Source of the DNA: Pectobacterium betavasculorum
Lineage (GTDB): Bacteria > Pseudomonadota > Gammaproteobacteria > Enterobacterales > Enterobacteriaceae
Assembly: GCF_000749845.1 (NCBI RefSeq)
Contig: NZ_JQHM01000016.1
Location: 1 to 64,000, forward strand
Direction: 5' to 3'
DNA length: 64,000 nucleotides
The translations under genes were made by a program, and so were the position numbers. A model generated the notes under the pieces. The model was not told where the DNA came from and did not search any database. It saw only the letters and a list, made by a program, of their open reading frames with translations. Positions 38,521 through 48,604 of this stretch are shown here, in pieces (the stretch's first letter is position 1; every line of letters begins with the position of its first letter).

Positions 38521-39567
38521 TTAACGCAGACGGCGAGCCAAGGCAACACCTGCTCCTACTAACACACCAATCGCACCCCACATCACCATCAGGAATGCCC
38601 GGCGCGGGCTGTCACGTTTCACCGGTTCTTCCGGTGTACGCAAATAACGATACGTCTGGAAACTGGCCTCAAGCGTTGGGCCAACGTTCAGCGTCGCCAA
38701 CATTGCGCGATTTTGATCGTAATCCAGTTCGTAATGCGGGCCGCTGGTCTGCAACGTTTCCAGTCGGGCTTGAAGCATCGGCCTGCCAAGCAGGAACATT
38801 TCCGATGCGGGGATTTCATCTGCCGGCGTATCCGTCTGGCTACGGCTAATACCTTGCTGTTGTGCGATTTTTAGCGCCAGTTCAACGCTACGGACTTCAC
38901 GATCGTAAATCGCTTTTGCCACCGCTTCCTGGCGCTTGATCTGCGACTTCATGAAAATGGTTCTGGCAGCCCAGGCACCTTTAATCTCTTCATTCAGGTG
39001 GTTGGCTGCACGCTGGCTGGCAAAATCCACATATTGACGAAGCAACGTGTTGGAGTCTGCTGAGGTTTCCGCCACCAGTTTCACAGAATCATTGGTTTTT
39101 TTCCCGTCGTCACGCGGCGTAAACTGAATGTTGTTGACCAGTTCATCCAGCAGAGCCGCATCGGCCTTTTCATCGCCTTCCAGACGTTGCTTATAGTAGT
39201 CGGCTTTCAACCAGAAATCGCGGCGGGTATCGTAAGCCGCTAATTGCATGATGAATTCATCATAAGCATCAGCCGAAATAGACGGTTGTTCTGGCTGAGG
39301 GGTGGAAAAAGATCGGGCGTCGAGGTTACGCAAAAACTGCTGCTGCGAATAATATCCTCCCAACATATTAACCGTCGGTTTGTCGGTAATCGCTGTTGCA
39401 CTCCATTCCTGCTTAACAAGATAGGAATAGCCTAATGCCACGACGGCAAACAACAGGCCAAAAGCTATCAGCCATACCTTTCCACGCCATAGCAGACGAA
39501 ATAAACCACGGATATCCAGTTCGTTATCAATCAACGCATTCCCGGTAGACAAGTTCTCTGATTTCAT
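38521..39567 (-). CDS. wzzE: WzzE, ECA chain-length regulator
   Basis: A 348-residue polysaccharide co-polymerase (Wzz family) of the inner membrane. A short cytoplasmic N-terminus precedes TM1 (VWLIAFGLLFAVVALGYSYLV, about residues 31-51), followed by a long periplasmic alpha-helical domain and TM2 near the C-terminus (FLMVMWGAIGVLVGAGVALA). It sets the modal ECA chain length and cyclic ECA formation. It lies 21 bp after wecA and 67 bp before wecB. Confidence 0.95.
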   Translation of the reverse strand: MKSENLSTGNALIDNELDIRGLFRLLWRGKVWLIAFGLLFAVVALGYSYLVKQEWSATAITDKPTVNMLGGYYSQQQFLRNLDARSFSTPQPEQPSISADAYDEFIMQLAAYDTRRDFWLKADYYKQRLEGDEKADAALLDELVNNIQFTPRDDGKKTNDSVKLVAETSADSNTLLRQYVDFASQRAANHLNEEIKGAWAARTIFMKSQIKRQEAVAKAIYDREVRSVELALKIAQQQGISRSQTDTPADEIPASEMFLLGRPMLQARLETLQTSGPHYELDYDQNRAMLATLNVGPTLEASFQTYRYLRTPEEPVKRDSPRRAFLMVMWGAIGVLVGAGVALARRLR

Positions 39568-39588
39568 TACTTCCCCAAAATTATTTGG

Positions 39589-40686
39589 TCAGGATGACTG
39601 CTTTTGCTCATCGGAATGCCGCATACGGCGTTTGATTCGCTTGATAAAACGGGCGACCCGCCATGCTCGTTTCAGGCAGTAGCCATACAGCAGAAATGCA
39701 AGCAAAAATAATGCCAACATGAACCACTCGGGTATAAAAAAGAAATATTCTCCCAGCACGCCAATCGCTGCCAACAAGGCAGCAGCAAGTGTAATCAACA
39801 CAAACGCCTGTCGGGAAGAAAAGCCAGCTCGCATCATTAAATGATGAATATGCTGCCGGTCAGGCGAGAATGGACTCATCCCTTTGCGCAAACGCCGATA
39901 CATGATAGCGATCATATCAATCAGTGGAATCGCGATAATCCACAATGCTGTCACAGGATTAATCGGATGCTGTGGACCTTGCGTCGTCTGTATCAGGAGC
40001 CAGATAGCCGTAAAACCAATCATCGTGCTACCCGCATCGCCCATGAAGACCTTGTAACGTCGTCCAAATATGCCGAGGTTAAGCAGAATGTAGGGCAACG
40101 TCGCCGCGATCATGGCGAAACACCACAATGCCAGGTTCGCATGGCCGCTCAGATACAACAAAATCCCCATCGCCCCGAATGAGACGCTGGACAATCCACC
40201 GAGTAACCCATCGATCCCATCTACCATATTGAACGCATTGATCGCCGCCCAAACGGCAAACAACGTGACCAGATAGCCAAACGGCCCTAGTCCCATCTGC
40301 CAGGGCCCGAAAATGTGCCCCAGGTTATGTATCGTCAAGCCAGCAAAAGCCATCATTACCACCGCGACAAACGCCTGCACAACAGCACGAATTTTCACGC
40401 TGATATCAAAACGATCGTCCAGCATGCCGACAAAAACCAGCACACCCGCGCACATCAGGTAAAGACGGAAGTTGAGAATATATTGATCGGTAATAAAGTA
40501 GGTAAAACAGATACCCGCATACACGGAGATACCACCAACCAGAGGCACAAGACCTCGATGGCGTTTACGGTAGTTGGGACGATCGACAAGCCCTATTTTA
40601 CCCGCGATGCTGCGAGCAAAAAAAAGAAAGCCCAGAGAAAACAAGAAAATAAATAGTAATTCGGTACTCATAGTGAGTAAGTTCAC
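39589..40686 (-). CDS. wecA: WecA, undecaprenyl-phosphate GlcNAc-1-phosphate transferase
   Basis: A 365-residue polytopic PNPT-family enzyme that starts ECA (and many O-antigens) by making GlcNAc-PP-undecaprenol. Motifs: LVGGISVYAGICFTY, LDDRFDI, the NMVDGIDGL acidic loop, MGDAGST and SPDRQHIHHL. It is shown with the GTG start at 40686, giving MNLLTMST as in E. coli (which also uses GTG there); ATG 40671 is an alternative. First gene of the wec operon, downstream of the rho terminator. Confidence 0.96.
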   Translation of the reverse strand: MNLLTMSTELLFIFLFSLGFLFFARSIAGKIGLVDRPNYRKRHRGLVPLVGGISVYAGICFTYFITDQYILNFRLYLMCAGVLVFVGMLDDRFDISVKIRAVVQAFVAVVMMAFAGLTIHNLGHIFGPWQMGLGPFGYLVTLFAVWAAINAFNMVDGIDGLLGGLSSVSFGAMGILLYLSGHANLALWCFAMIAATLPYILLNLGIFGRRYKVFMGDAGSTMIGFTAIWLLIQTTQGPQHPINPVTALWIIAIPLIDMIAIMYRRLRKGMSPFSPDRQHIHHLMMRAGFSSRQAFVLITLAAALLAAIGVLGEYFFFIPEWFMLALFLLAFLLYGYCLKRAWRVARFIKRIKRRMRHSDEQKQSS

Positions 40687-40830
40687 CGTTAACAGCTGCG
40701 CTGTAGCCGTTCAGTATAGACTCGGTTTACGCCTTATATCCTATCACTCACATTGATCGCCAGTACAAATTGAAGTGATAACTGCAACTTCCCAGCGGGA
40801 AATGCACTTCACACCCGGTCAATTGGAGGA

Positions 40831-40860
40831 TAAAAAAACGCCACGACCCTGCGTGGCGTT
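40831..40860 (-). terminator. Terminator of rho
   Basis: On the minus strand AACGCCACG pairs with CGTGGCGTT around CAGGGT, followed by seven T. It is a classic intrinsic terminator 35 bp past the rho stop and separates rho from wecA. Confidence 0.88.
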
Positions 40861-40894
40861 CCCCGAGTTATCCGTAATAGATGAACGCCCGGAT

Positions 40895-42154
40895 TTATGA
40901 ACGTTTCATCATATCGAAGAATTCATCGTTGGTTTTCGTCATCGCCAACTTGTTGATGAGGAATTCCATCGCATCAATTTCACCCATTGGATGGATGATC
41001 TTGCGTAGAATCCACATCTTCTGCAATTCTTCAGAAGTGGTAAGCAACTCTTCTTTACGCGTACCAGAACGATTGTAATCAATCGCTGGGAATACGCGTT
41101 TTTCTGCGATTTTACGCGCCAGGTGCAGTTCCATGTTACCTGTACCTTTAAATTCTTCGTAAATCACTTCGTCCATTTTGGAACCGGTATCAACCAGTGC
41201 GGTGGCGATGATTGTCAGACTGCCGCCTTCCTCAACGTTACGCGCCGCACCGAAGAAACGCTTCGGACGATGCAAGGCGTTGGCATCCACACCACCAGTC
41301 AACACTTTACCCGAGGCCGGAACAACGGTGTTATAAGCACGCGCCAAACGAGTAATAGAGTCCAGCAGGATGATAACGTCTTTCTTATGTTCAACCAGAC
41401 GCTTCGCCTTTTCGATTACCATTTCAGCAACCTGAACGTGACGGGAAGCCGGTTCGTCAAACGTTGACGCAACCACTTCACCTTTCACTAGACGCTGCAT
41501 CTCGGTAACTTCTTCCGGACGTTCGTCAATCAGCAGCACCATCAGCACGCAGTCAGGATGGTTGTAAGCAATGCTCTGCGCGATGTTTTGCAGCAGCATG
41601 GTTTTACCTGCTTTCGGCGGAGCAACGATCAGACCACGTTGACCACGGCCAATCGGCGAAGCCAGATCCAGCACACGCGCCGTCAGATCTTCTGTCGAAC
41701 CGTTACCACGTTCCATACGCAGACGAGAGTTTGCATGCAGCGGTGTTAAGTTTTCGAACAGGATTTTATTGCGGGCGTTTTCAGGTTTGTCGTAGTTGAC
41801 TTCGTTAACTTTCAGCAGCGCAAAGTAGCGTTCACCCTCTTTCGGCGGACGAATCTTGCCAGAAATGGTGTCACCAGTGCGGAGGTTAAAACGGCGGATT
41901 TGGCTGGGAGAAACGTAGATATCATCGGGGCCTGCGAGGTAGGAGCTGTCTGCGGAGCGAAGAAAGCCGAAGCCATCTTGCAATATCTCCAGCACACCAT
42001 CGCCGAAAATATCCTCGCCGCTTTTGGCATGCTGCTTCAGAATAGCGAAGATAATATCCTGTTTACGCATGCGGGCCTGATTTTCCAGCCCCATATTTTC
42101 GCCAAGAGTAATTAGCTCAGAAACTGGCGTATTCTTTAATTCGGTAAGATTCAT
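40895..42154 (-). CDS. rho: Rho, transcription termination factor
   Basis: A 419-residue hexameric RNA-dependent ATPase/helicase, the same length as E. coli Rho and almost identical. It has the N-terminal helix bundle, the OSB-fold RNA-binding domain with RNP1 DGFGFLR, Walker A in [10 protein letters not shown], the Q-loop/R-loop region and the [11 protein letters not shown]-terminus. ATG 42154 is chosen by the conserved [15 protein letters not shown] start. The 5' leader is long, as in E. coli, where Rho autoregulates by early termination; I did not find a convincing rhoL leader peptide. Confidence 0.97.
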   Translation of the reverse strand: MNLTELKNTPVSELITLGENMGLENQARMRKQDIIFAILKQHAKSGEDIFGDGVLEILQDGFGFLRSADSSYLAGPDDIYVSPSQIRRFNLRTGDTISGKIRPPKEGERYFALLKVNEVNYDKPENARNKILFENLTPLHANSRLRMERGNGSTEDLTARVLDLASPIGRGQRGLIVAPPKAGKTMLLQNIAQSIAYNHPDCVLMVLLIDERPEEVTEMQRLVKGEVVASTFDEPASRHVQVAEMVIEKAKRLVEHKKDVIILLDSITRLARAYNTVVPASGKVLTGGVDANALHRPKRFFGAARNVEEGGSLTIIATALVDTGSKMDEVIYEEFKGTGNMELHLARKIAEKRVFPAIDYNRSGTRKEELLTTSEELQKMWILRKIIHPMGEIDAMEFLINKLAMTKTNDEFFDMMKRS

Positions 42155-42406
42155 AGTGGTGGGTTCTTTAACTCGGGGTAAATCTCGAACTATTAACGTG
42201 AATGGTATGGCAGGATCATCCGTGCCTCTAAACAGCCTTCGACCACCGGATTCCTGTCTGGTTTCACACCTGAAGCGCATTAAATCCGCGCAAAACGACA
42301 TCCGCATAAACGATATCCGCATACATCAACGGCAGGAGATCGAAGACACATAAAACCAATTATTGTAAAACTAGTAGACTGCCCAAATCGGATTACAAAT
42401 GTGTTG

Positions 42407-42486
42407 TAAACAACTACTTTGCAAAACAATCATTTCGTAAAACAATCATTTCGTAAAACAAGCATTTTGTAAAACAACGACTTTTC
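42407..42486. repeat. 16-bp direct tandem repeat in the rho leader region
   Basis: Five consecutive 16-bp units. Units 2 and 3 (42423-42454) are identical (AAAACAATCATTTCGT), unit 4 differs at two positions, and units 1 and 5 are more degenerate. They lie 270-330 bp upstream of the rho start codon, in an AT-rich stretch between rho and trxA. No spacer structure or coding potential is seen. The rest of 42155-42679 holds the rho leader and promoter. Confidence 0.75.
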
Positions 42487-42652
42487 GATTTAGACACAGA
42501 ATAATGCTTTAGACTCTAACTTTCAGGCTCAAGCCTAAGGGCTTAAACATAGGCAAGTACGATATGCAGTGCTGAAGAATCTAACACGCTTCCCGACGAG
42601 CAGCAAGCAGTCAATATGAGAATTGCACATTGCCCGATTGTGCCCGCCGGAA

Positions 42653-42671
42653 ATACCCTTTTGAAGGGTAT
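42653..42671 (-). terminator. Possible trxA terminator
   Basis: ATACCCTT-TTG-AAGGGTAT forms an 8-bp hairpin 9 bp past the trxA stop. On the minus strand it is followed only by TTCCGG, so termination may be weak. Confidence 0.4.
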
Positions 42672-42679
42672 CAAGCTAA

Positions 42680-43006
42680 TTACAGATTCGCCGTCAGGAA
42701 CTCTTTCAGTTGCCCTTTGGACAGTGCGCCGACTTTTGTCGCAGCGACTTCGCCATTTTTAAACAGCAGCAGAGTAGGAATACCACGGATACCATATTTT
42801 GGTGCGGTAGCTGGGTTTTCATCAATGTTCAGCTTGGTAACCGTCAGTTTACCTTCAAACTCTTCGGCAATTTCATCCAGAATAGGAGCGATCATTTTGC
42901 AAGGACCACACCATTCAGCCCAGAAATCAACCAGGGTTGCGCCCTCAGCCTGCAATACTTTCGTGCCAAAGCTGTCATCAGTCAGGTGAATTATTTTATC
43001 GCTCAT
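42680..43006 (-). CDS. trxA: TrxA, thioredoxin 1
   Basis: A 108-residue thioredoxin with the active-site WCGPCK at residues 32-37 (Cys33, Cys36) and the cis-proline segment [11 protein letters not shown]. It is the general cytoplasmic dithiol reductant for ribonucleotide reductase, PAPS reductase and others. Length and sequence match E. coli. It lies divergent from rhlB across about 118 bp and upstream of rho, as in E. coli. Confidence 0.98.
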   Translation of the reverse strand: MSDKIIHLTDDSFGTKVLQAEGATLVDFWAEWCGPCKMIAPILDEIAEEFEGKLTVTKLNIDENPATAPKYGIRGIPTLLLFKNGEVAATKVGALSKGQLKEFLTANL

Positions 43007-43124
43007 ATTTTACTCCGCAGGATTATTTCTACCTTGTTGGTGTAGCATTAACCAACAACAGGTTGACTTTATTTCACCGGATACGCTTTCGTAAAGCAAT
43101 CGTTAGCTGATATTCTACCACACT

Positions 43125-44417
43125 ATGAGCAAAACACACTTAACTGAACAGAAGTTTTCCGACTTCGCCCTGCACCCGCAGGTTATTGAAGCTCTTGAAA
43201 GTAAAGGGTTTCATAACTGTACGCCTATTCAGGCGTTAGCTCTGCCATTAGCTTTGTCAGGGCGTGATGTTGCGGGTCAGGCGCAAACCGGTACTGGCAA
43301 GACGCTGGCTTTTCTTGCGTCTACTTTCCATTATCTGCTTTCACACCCTGCAAATGCAGAGCGTCAGACCAATCAACCACGTGCCTTAATTATGGCACCA
43401 ACCCGTGAACTGGCTGTCCAGATTCACTCCGACGCGGAAGCGCTGTCTCACGCAACTGGGCTAAAATTAGGTTTAGCCTACGGTGGCGACGGCTACGACA
43501 AACAGCTTAAAGTGCTGGAAAGCGGCGTTGATATTCTGATCGGCACTACTGGTCGTCTGATCGATTACGCCAAACAAAACCATATCAATCTGGGCGCGAT
43601 TCAGGTCGTCGTGCTGGACGAAGCAGATCGCATGTACGATCTCGGCTTCATCAAGGACATTCGCTGGCTATTCCGCCGCATGCCCGCAGCGGCACAGCGC
43701 CTGAACATGCTCTTCTCCGCTACGCTCTCCTACCGGGTGCGTGAACTCGCGTTTGAACAGATGAATAACGCCGAGTATGTGGAAGTTGAACCGGAACAGA
43801 AAACCGGCCATCGCATTAAAGAAGAACTGTTTTATCCGTCCAACGAAGAGAAAATGCGTCTGCTCCAGACCCTGTTGGAAGAAGAGTGGCCGGATCGCTG
43901 CATTATTTTCGCCAATACCAAGCATCGCTGTGAAGACATCTGGGGCCATCTGGCTGCCGACGGTCATCGTGTTGGCCTGCTGACAGGCGATGTCGCGCAG
44001 AAAAAACGCCTGCGTATTCTGGAAGAATTTACCCAAGGTAATCTGGATATTCTGGTGGCAACGGACGTTGCAGCACGCGGCTTGCATATCCCTTCCGTGA
44101 CGCACGTTTTCAACTACGACTTGCCGGATGACTGCGAAGACTATGTTCACCGTATTGGCCGTACGGGCCGTGCGGGACAAAGCGGATTCTCTATCAGTCT
44201 GGCCTGTGAAGAGTACGCGCTAAATCTCCCGGCTATCGAAACCTATATCGGTCATGGTATCCCAGTCAGCAAATACAACAGTGATGCGCTGATGAGCGAT
44301 TTACCCGCGCCGAAGCGTTTAACACGTCCACCGCGTTCCAATAATGGTCCGCGCCGACACAATAGTGCGCCACGCCGCAGTGGAGCGCCTCGTAATAACC
44401 GTAAACGAGCGGACTAA
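43125..44417 (+). CDS. rhlB: RhlB, DEAD-box RNA helicase
   Basis: A 430-residue ATP-dependent RNA helicase of the RNA degradosome, binding RNase E. Motifs: Walker [28 protein letters not shown] (DEAD), FSATLS, and [10 protein letters not shown]. The basic, Arg/Asn/Pro-rich C-terminal tail (from about residue 395) binds RNA. It is followed by gppA after 6 bp, so the two are co-transcribed, as in E. coli. Confidence 0.97.
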   Translation: MSKTHLTEQKFSDFALHPQVIEALESKGFHNCTPIQALALPLALSGRDVAGQAQTGTGKTLAFLASTFHYLLSHPANAERQTNQPRALIMAPTRELAVQIHSDAEALSHATGLKLGLAYGGDGYDKQLKVLESGVDILIGTTGRLIDYAKQNHINLGAIQVVVLDEADRMYDLGFIKDIRWLFRRMPAAAQRLNMLFSATLSYRVRELAFEQMNNAEYVEVEPEQKTGHRIKEELFYPSNEEKMRLLQTLLEEEWPDRCIIFANTKHRCEDIWGHLAADGHRVGLLTGDVAQKKRLRILEEFTQGNLDILVATDVAARGLHIPSVTHVFNYDLPDDCEDYVHRIGRTGRAGQSGFSISLACEEYALNLPAIETYIGHGIPVSKYNSDALMSDLPAPKRLTRPPRSNNGPRRHNSAPRRSGAPRNNRKRAD

Positions 44418-44423
44418 CCGTCG

Positions 44424-45920
44424 ATGCTGAGTTCTTCTTCACTTTACGCTGCCATCGATCTCGGCTCGAACAGCTTCCATATGCTGGTCACCCGGGAAAC
44501 CGCAGGTAGCATTCAGACGCTGGCGAAAATAAAGCGTAAAGTTCGCCTTGCCGCAGGTCTGGATAAGCAGAATCGGCTCTCACAGGAAGCGATGCAACGT
44601 GGCTGGCAGTGCCTACAATTGTTCTCCGAACGGTTGCAGGACATCCCGAAGAAGCAGGTGCGCGTCGTCGCGACCGCAACCCTACGGCTGGCAACGAATG
44701 CTGACGAATTTCTGCAACGGGCTCAGGAAATTCTGGGCTTGCCGATTCAGGTTATCAGCGGTGAAGAAGAAGCACGCTTGATTTATCAAGGCGTGGCACA
44801 TACCACAGGCGGCCCAGATGCACGCTTAGTCGTGGATATCGGTGGGGGTAGTACCGAACTGGCAACGGGGATCGGTGCACAAACGACCCAGTTGATCAGC
44901 CTCCCAATGGGATGTGTAACGTGGTTGGATCGCTATTTCGGCGACCGCAATCTGGAAGCAGGCAACTTTGAACGCGCTGAAAATGCAGCGCGTGAGATGC
45001 TGCGTCCTGTCGCAGCATCTCTACGTGAGCAAGGTTGGCAAATCTGTGTTGGCGCTTCCGGCACAGTGCAAGCGCTACAGGAAATTATGGTCGCGCAGGG
45101 AATGGATGAATACATTACCCTGCCGAAGCTCAGACAGCTTAAAGAGCATGCGATTCAGTGCGATAAGCTGGAAGAATTGGAAATTGAAGGTCTAACGCTG
45201 GAACGTGCGCTGGTTTTCCCCAGCGGGCTTGCCATTCTGTTGGCGATCTTCCAGGAGCTAGACATCAAAACGATGACGCTGGCCGGAGGCGCGCTGCGTG
45301 AAGGGCTGGTCTATGGCATGCTGGATCTGCCTGTCGATCAAGATATCCGCCACCGCACGCTGGAGACGCTACAACGTCGTTATCTACTGGATACCGAACA
45401 GGCTAAACGCGTTAGTACATTGGCAGACAACTTTCTGCAACAGGTTGCCCGTGATTGGCAGTTAGATAGCCGATGTCGTGAGTTACTGCGCAGCGCCTGT
45501 CTGGTGCACGAAATCGGTTTGAGCATTGATTTTCGCCAGTCACCCCAGCATGCAGCCTATTTGATTCGCCATAGCGATCTCCCCGGCTTTACGCCAGCCC
45601 AAAAGAAATTGTTAGCCACGCTCCTGCAAAACCAGATTAACCCTGTCGATCTCATGCCGCTCAGCCAGCAAAATGCGCTACCGGTCAATCAGGCACAGCG
45701 CCTGTGCCGTCTGTTACGTCTGGCAATTATTTTTGCCAGCCGCCGCCGCGATGACACGCTGCCGGCAGTACGGTTACGCGTAGAAGGTGAAGCGTTACGT
45801 CTGATTCTGCCTGCTGGCTGGCTGGCTCAACACCCGTTACGAGCAGAAATGCTGGAACAGGAAAGCCGCTGGCAGAGCTACATACACTGGCCGCTAATGC
45901 TGGAAGAAACCCCAGCTTAA
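44424..45920 (+). CDS. gppA: GppA, pppGpp phosphatase / exopolyphosphatase
   Basis: A 498-residue ASKHA-fold phosphohydrolase (Ppx/GppA family) that converts pppGpp to ppGpp and can hydrolyse polyphosphate. The phosphate-1 motif is [14 protein letters not shown] at the N-terminus, the phosphate-2 loop is [12 protein letters not shown], and an HD-like C-terminal helical domain follows (residues about 310-498). Its position after rhlB is conserved. The start at ATG 44424 gives [16 protein letters not shown]. Confidence 0.96.
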   Translation: MLSSSSLYAAIDLGSNSFHMLVTRETAGSIQTLAKIKRKVRLAAGLDKQNRLSQEAMQRGWQCLQLFSERLQDIPKKQVRVVATATLRLATNADEFLQRAQEILGLPIQVISGEEEARLIYQGVAHTTGGPDARLVVDIGGGSTELATGIGAQTTQLISLPMGCVTWLDRYFGDRNLEAGNFERAENAAREMLRPVAASLREQGWQICVGASGTVQALQEIMVAQGMDEYITLPKLRQLKEHAIQCDKLEELEIEGLTLERALVFPSGLAILLAIFQELDIKTMTLAGGALREGLVYGMLDLPVDQDIRHRTLETLQRRYLLDTEQAKRVSTLADNFLQQVARDWQLDSRCRELLRSACLVHEIGLSIDFRQSPQHAAYLIRHSDLPGFTPAQKKLLATLLQNQINPVDLMPLSQQNALPVNQAQRLCRLLRLAIIFASRRRDDTLPAVRLRVEGEALRLILPAGWLAQHPLRAEMLEQESRWQSYIHWPLMLEETPA

Positions 45921-45933
45921 CGGATATATATTA

Positions 45934-46067
45934 TCCCCTAAATAATTCGAGTTGCAGGACAAAACGTGTTCGTTTTGAATAACGCGAAGTGTTAGCCCTT
46001 TAAGGCGATGCTCAGAGATGAGCCGAGTATTGCCAACGCACATGCAGCTTGAAGTATGACGGGGATG
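45934..46067. repeat. Short interspersed palindromic repeat, copy C (long form)
   Basis: 134 bp whose ends form an imperfect inverted repeat: ATCCCCTAAATAATTCGAGT at the left, and the right end reads ATCCCCGTCATACTTCAAGC on the opposite strand. Both ends match copy A, but the interior (including CGTTTTGAATAACGCG and CGGCTCATCTCTGAGC) is longer. It lies between gppA and rep, whose genes converge, and may act as a bidirectional terminator. Confidence 0.7.
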
Positions 46068-46068
46068 G

Positions 46069-48090
46069 TTATTCCCCTTTCGCTTTCGCTAACATCGCTC
46101 GGATACTGGCGACGTTCGTCTGACCTTTCTGCATACGCTCTTGTGCGCTAACGACTTTTCTTTCCGTTTCCCACACCACATCATCCTGCGGCAGTTCAAG
46201 TAGGAAGCGGCTCGGTTCAGGGCGTATCAATTCGCCATACTGGCGGCGTTCTTTACATAACGTGAAGAACAGCTCTCGCTGAGCACGTGTAATCCCCACG
46301 TATGCCAAACGCCGCTCTTCGTCGACGTTATCTTCATCAATACTGCTCTGATGTGGCAACAGGCCTTCTTCCATTCCAACCAAAAAGACGTATGGAAACT
46401 CTAAGCCTTTGGATGCATGCAGCGTCATCAGTTGAACCTGATCCTGCTCTTCTTCACTCTCTCCACGTTCCATCATGTCCCGCAGCGTGAAGCGCGTCAC
46501 CACCTGTGTCAGCGTCATCGGTTCATCCAGCTCGGAGCCTTCCAGCATTTCCGTCATCCAACTAAATAGCTGATTAACGTTCTTCATGCGCATTTCTGCG
46601 GCTTTTGGGCTGGGCGAGGTCTCATAGAGCCAGCTTTCGTAGTCCAACCCGTGTATCAGGTCGCGCACGGCTGCCACAGGTTCACGCTCTGCCAGACGGG
46701 CGATTTCCGCCAGCCACTGGGTAAACCGTTGCAGGGATTCCAGCCCACGCCCGGTTAGTGACTGGCTCAACCCAAAATCAAAACTCGCGCTGAACAGGCC
46801 TTTATTGCGTTGCCCTGCCCACTCGCCCAGCTTCTTCATCGTCGCAGGGCCAATCTCACGTTTGGGCGTGTTCACAATACGTAAGAATGCGCTGTCATCA
46901 TCTGGATTGGTCAATACACGCAGGTAAGCCAGTAAATCTTTGATTTCAGGTCGGGAGAAAAAGGACGTGCCGCCGGAGATACGATACGGGATGCGGTTCT
47001 GCATCAGCATCTTTTCAAACAGACGCGACTGGTGGTTGCCACGATACAAAATGGCATAGTCGCCATACTGCGTCTTTTTAATAAAGTGATGGGCAATCAG
47101 TTCGCCCACAACCCTCTCCGCCTCGTGATCTTCGTTGTTGGCGGTAATCACTTTGAGTTCATCACCATAGCCCAGTTCAGAGAACAGCCGCTTTTCAAAG
47201 ACGTGTGGGTTGTTGGCGATGAGAATATTGGCGGCTTTCAGGATACGCCCGGAAGAGCGGTAATTTTGTTCCAGTTTGATCACGTCAAGCGCGGGAAAAT
47301 CCTGCTGTAGCAACACCAAATTCTGTGGTCGCGCGCCACGCCAGGAATAAATTGACTGATCGTCATCACCGACGACGGTAAAACGCGCGCGGGTACCGAC
47401 CAGCAGCTTAACCAGCTCATACTGGCTGGTGTTGGTGTCCTGATATTCATCCACCAGCAGATAACGCAAGCGGTTCTGCCAGCGTTCACGCACCTCTGCA
47501 TTCTGCTTCAACAATAGCGTGGGAAGCAGAATCAAATCGTCGAAATCCAGTACGTTACAGGCACGCAGATGCTCGTGATAAAGCGAGTAGCAATGTACAA
47601 ACAGCTTGTCACGTTCAGATCGCGCGGTCGCCGCTGCACCAGGTGGATCGATCAGATCGTTTTTCCAGTTTGAGATCGTCGAGATCAACTGTTGCAACAG
47701 AACCTTATCGTTTTCCAGCCACTGCTCCGTGAGCTCTTTCAGCAACGCCATCTGATCCTGATCGTCAAACAGGGAGAAATTAGATTTCATGCCCAGCGCG
47801 ACATATTCACGTTTGATGATCTCCAACCCCAGTGTATGGAAGGTCGCAATCATCAGACCACGTGTTTCTTTACGCCCCAGCGTTTGCGCCACACGTTCCT
47901 TCATCTCACGCGCCGCTTTGTTAGTAAAGGTCACAGCAGCAATGTGCCGCGCCTGATAGCCACACTGACGGATAAGGTGCGCAATTTTATTGGTGATAAC
48001 GCGGGTCTTGCCTGAGCCTGCGCCCGCCAGTACCAGACAAGGTCCGGTGACGAATTCGACGGCGTGTTGTTGGCTGGGGTTTAAGCGCAT
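46069..48090 (-). CDS. rep: Rep, ATP-dependent DNA helicase
   Basis: A 673-residue superfamily 1A 3'-5' helicase that clears nucleoprotein barriers ahead of the replication fork with DnaB. Walker A is AGAGSGKTR (about residues 22-30), motif [10 protein letters not shown], motif [14 protein letters not shown] and motif [10 protein letters not shown]. Length is that of E. coli Rep. I chose ATG 48090 ([11 protein letters not shown]); the frame is open five codons upstream. It differs from UvrD (4706-6868) by the lack of the Tudor-like tail. It is divergent from ppiC. Confidence 0.97.
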   Translation of the reverse strand: MRLNPSQQHAVEFVTGPCLVLAGAGSGKTRVITNKIAHLIRQCGYQARHIAAVTFTNKAAREMKERVAQTLGRKETRGLMIATFHTLGLEIIKREYVALGMKSNFSLFDDQDQMALLKELTEQWLENDKVLLQQLISTISNWKNDLIDPPGAAATARSERDKLFVHCYSLYHEHLRACNVLDFDDLILLPTLLLKQNAEVRERWQNRLRYLLVDEYQDTNTSQYELVKLLVGTRARFTVVGDDDQSIYSWRGARPQNLVLLQQDFPALDVIKLEQNYRSSGRILKAANILIANNPHVFEKRLFSELGYGDELKVITANNEDHEAERVVGELIAHHFIKKTQYGDYAILYRGNHQSRLFEKMLMQNRIPYRISGGTSFFSRPEIKDLLAYLRVLTNPDDDSAFLRIVNTPKREIGPATMKKLGEWAGQRNKGLFSASFDFGLSQSLTGRGLESLQRFTQWLAEIARLAEREPVAAVRDLIHGLDYESWLYETSPSPKAAEMRMKNVNQLFSWMTEMLEGSELDEPMTLTQVVTRFTLRDMMERGESEEEQDQVQLMTLHASKGLEFPYVFLVGMEEGLLPHQSSIDEDNVDEERRLAYVGITRAQRELFFTLCKERRQYGELIRPEPSRFLLELPQDDVVWETERKVVSAQERMQKGQTNVASIRAMLAKAKGE

Positions 48091-48249
48091 AACGATCTTG
48101 CTCACTCATAAAACGGAAGGCGATTGTAGCAGAAAGCGGCACCGATCTTGACCGAGGATTTATTATTAAGGAAAGCGCGTCACTGTCCACATCTTGCGTT
48201 GCAAATGTTACATTGCGCGCAGGAATCTCTTTTGCAAAAAGGTAACAAC

Positions 48250-48531
48250 ATGGCAAATACCGCAGCAGCCCTGCACATCCTGGTGGATACTGAACAGCAG
48301 GCTAACGACATTCTTGCTCAACTGGAGAAAGGTGCTGATTTCCAGAAACTGGCGCAGAAACACTCAACCTGTCCGTCAAAACGCAACGGCGGTGATTTAG
48401 GTGAGTTTCGTAAAGGCGATATGGTTCCCGCTTTCGATAAAGCGGTGTTTTCCTGTGAATTGCTGAAACCGTTTGGTCCGGTGAAAACCCAGTTTGGTTA
48501 CCATGTAATCAAGGTGCTGTACCGCAGCTAA
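48250..48531 (+). CDS. ppiC: PpiC, parvulin peptidyl-prolyl isomerase
   Basis: A 93-residue cytoplasmic parvulin (Par10), the minimal rotamase domain. It begins [12 protein letters not shown], has the substrate-pocket segments [22 protein letters not shown] and ends [14 protein letters not shown], like E. coli PpiC. I chose ATG 48250, with AAAAGG upstream; the longer frame to 48148 is not family-like. It is followed by a strong terminator. Confidence 0.96.
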   Translation: MANTAAALHILVDTEQQANDILAQLEKGADFQKLAQKHSTCPSKRNGGDLGEFRKGDMVPAFDKAVFSCELLKPFGPVKTQFGYHVIKVLYRS

Positions 48532-48556
48532 GTCATCACCCAGCAGCTCTAAACAT

Positions 48557-48593
48557 AAAAGCGCGCCCACCTTCCGGTTCGGCGCGCTTTTTC
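48557..48593. terminator. Bidirectional terminator between ppiC and putA
   Basis: AAAAGCGCGCC and GGCGCGCTTTTT pair around a 13-nt loop. It has an A-run on one side and a T-run on the other, so it can end both ppiC (plus) and putA (minus) transcripts, whose stops flank it at 26 and 12 bp. Confidence 0.85.
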
Positions 48594-48604
48594 TATTGAA
48601 TACC

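Noticed and set aside
42155-42360. rhoL-like leader peptide upstream of rho
   Set aside because: Short frames exist (for example 23 codons beginning at a minus-strand ATG), but none resembles E. coli RhoL enough to support it.
42407-42486. CRISPR array
   Set aside because: The 16-bp units are directly abutting with no spacers and no cas genes are nearby; no CRISPR was seen anywhere in the window.
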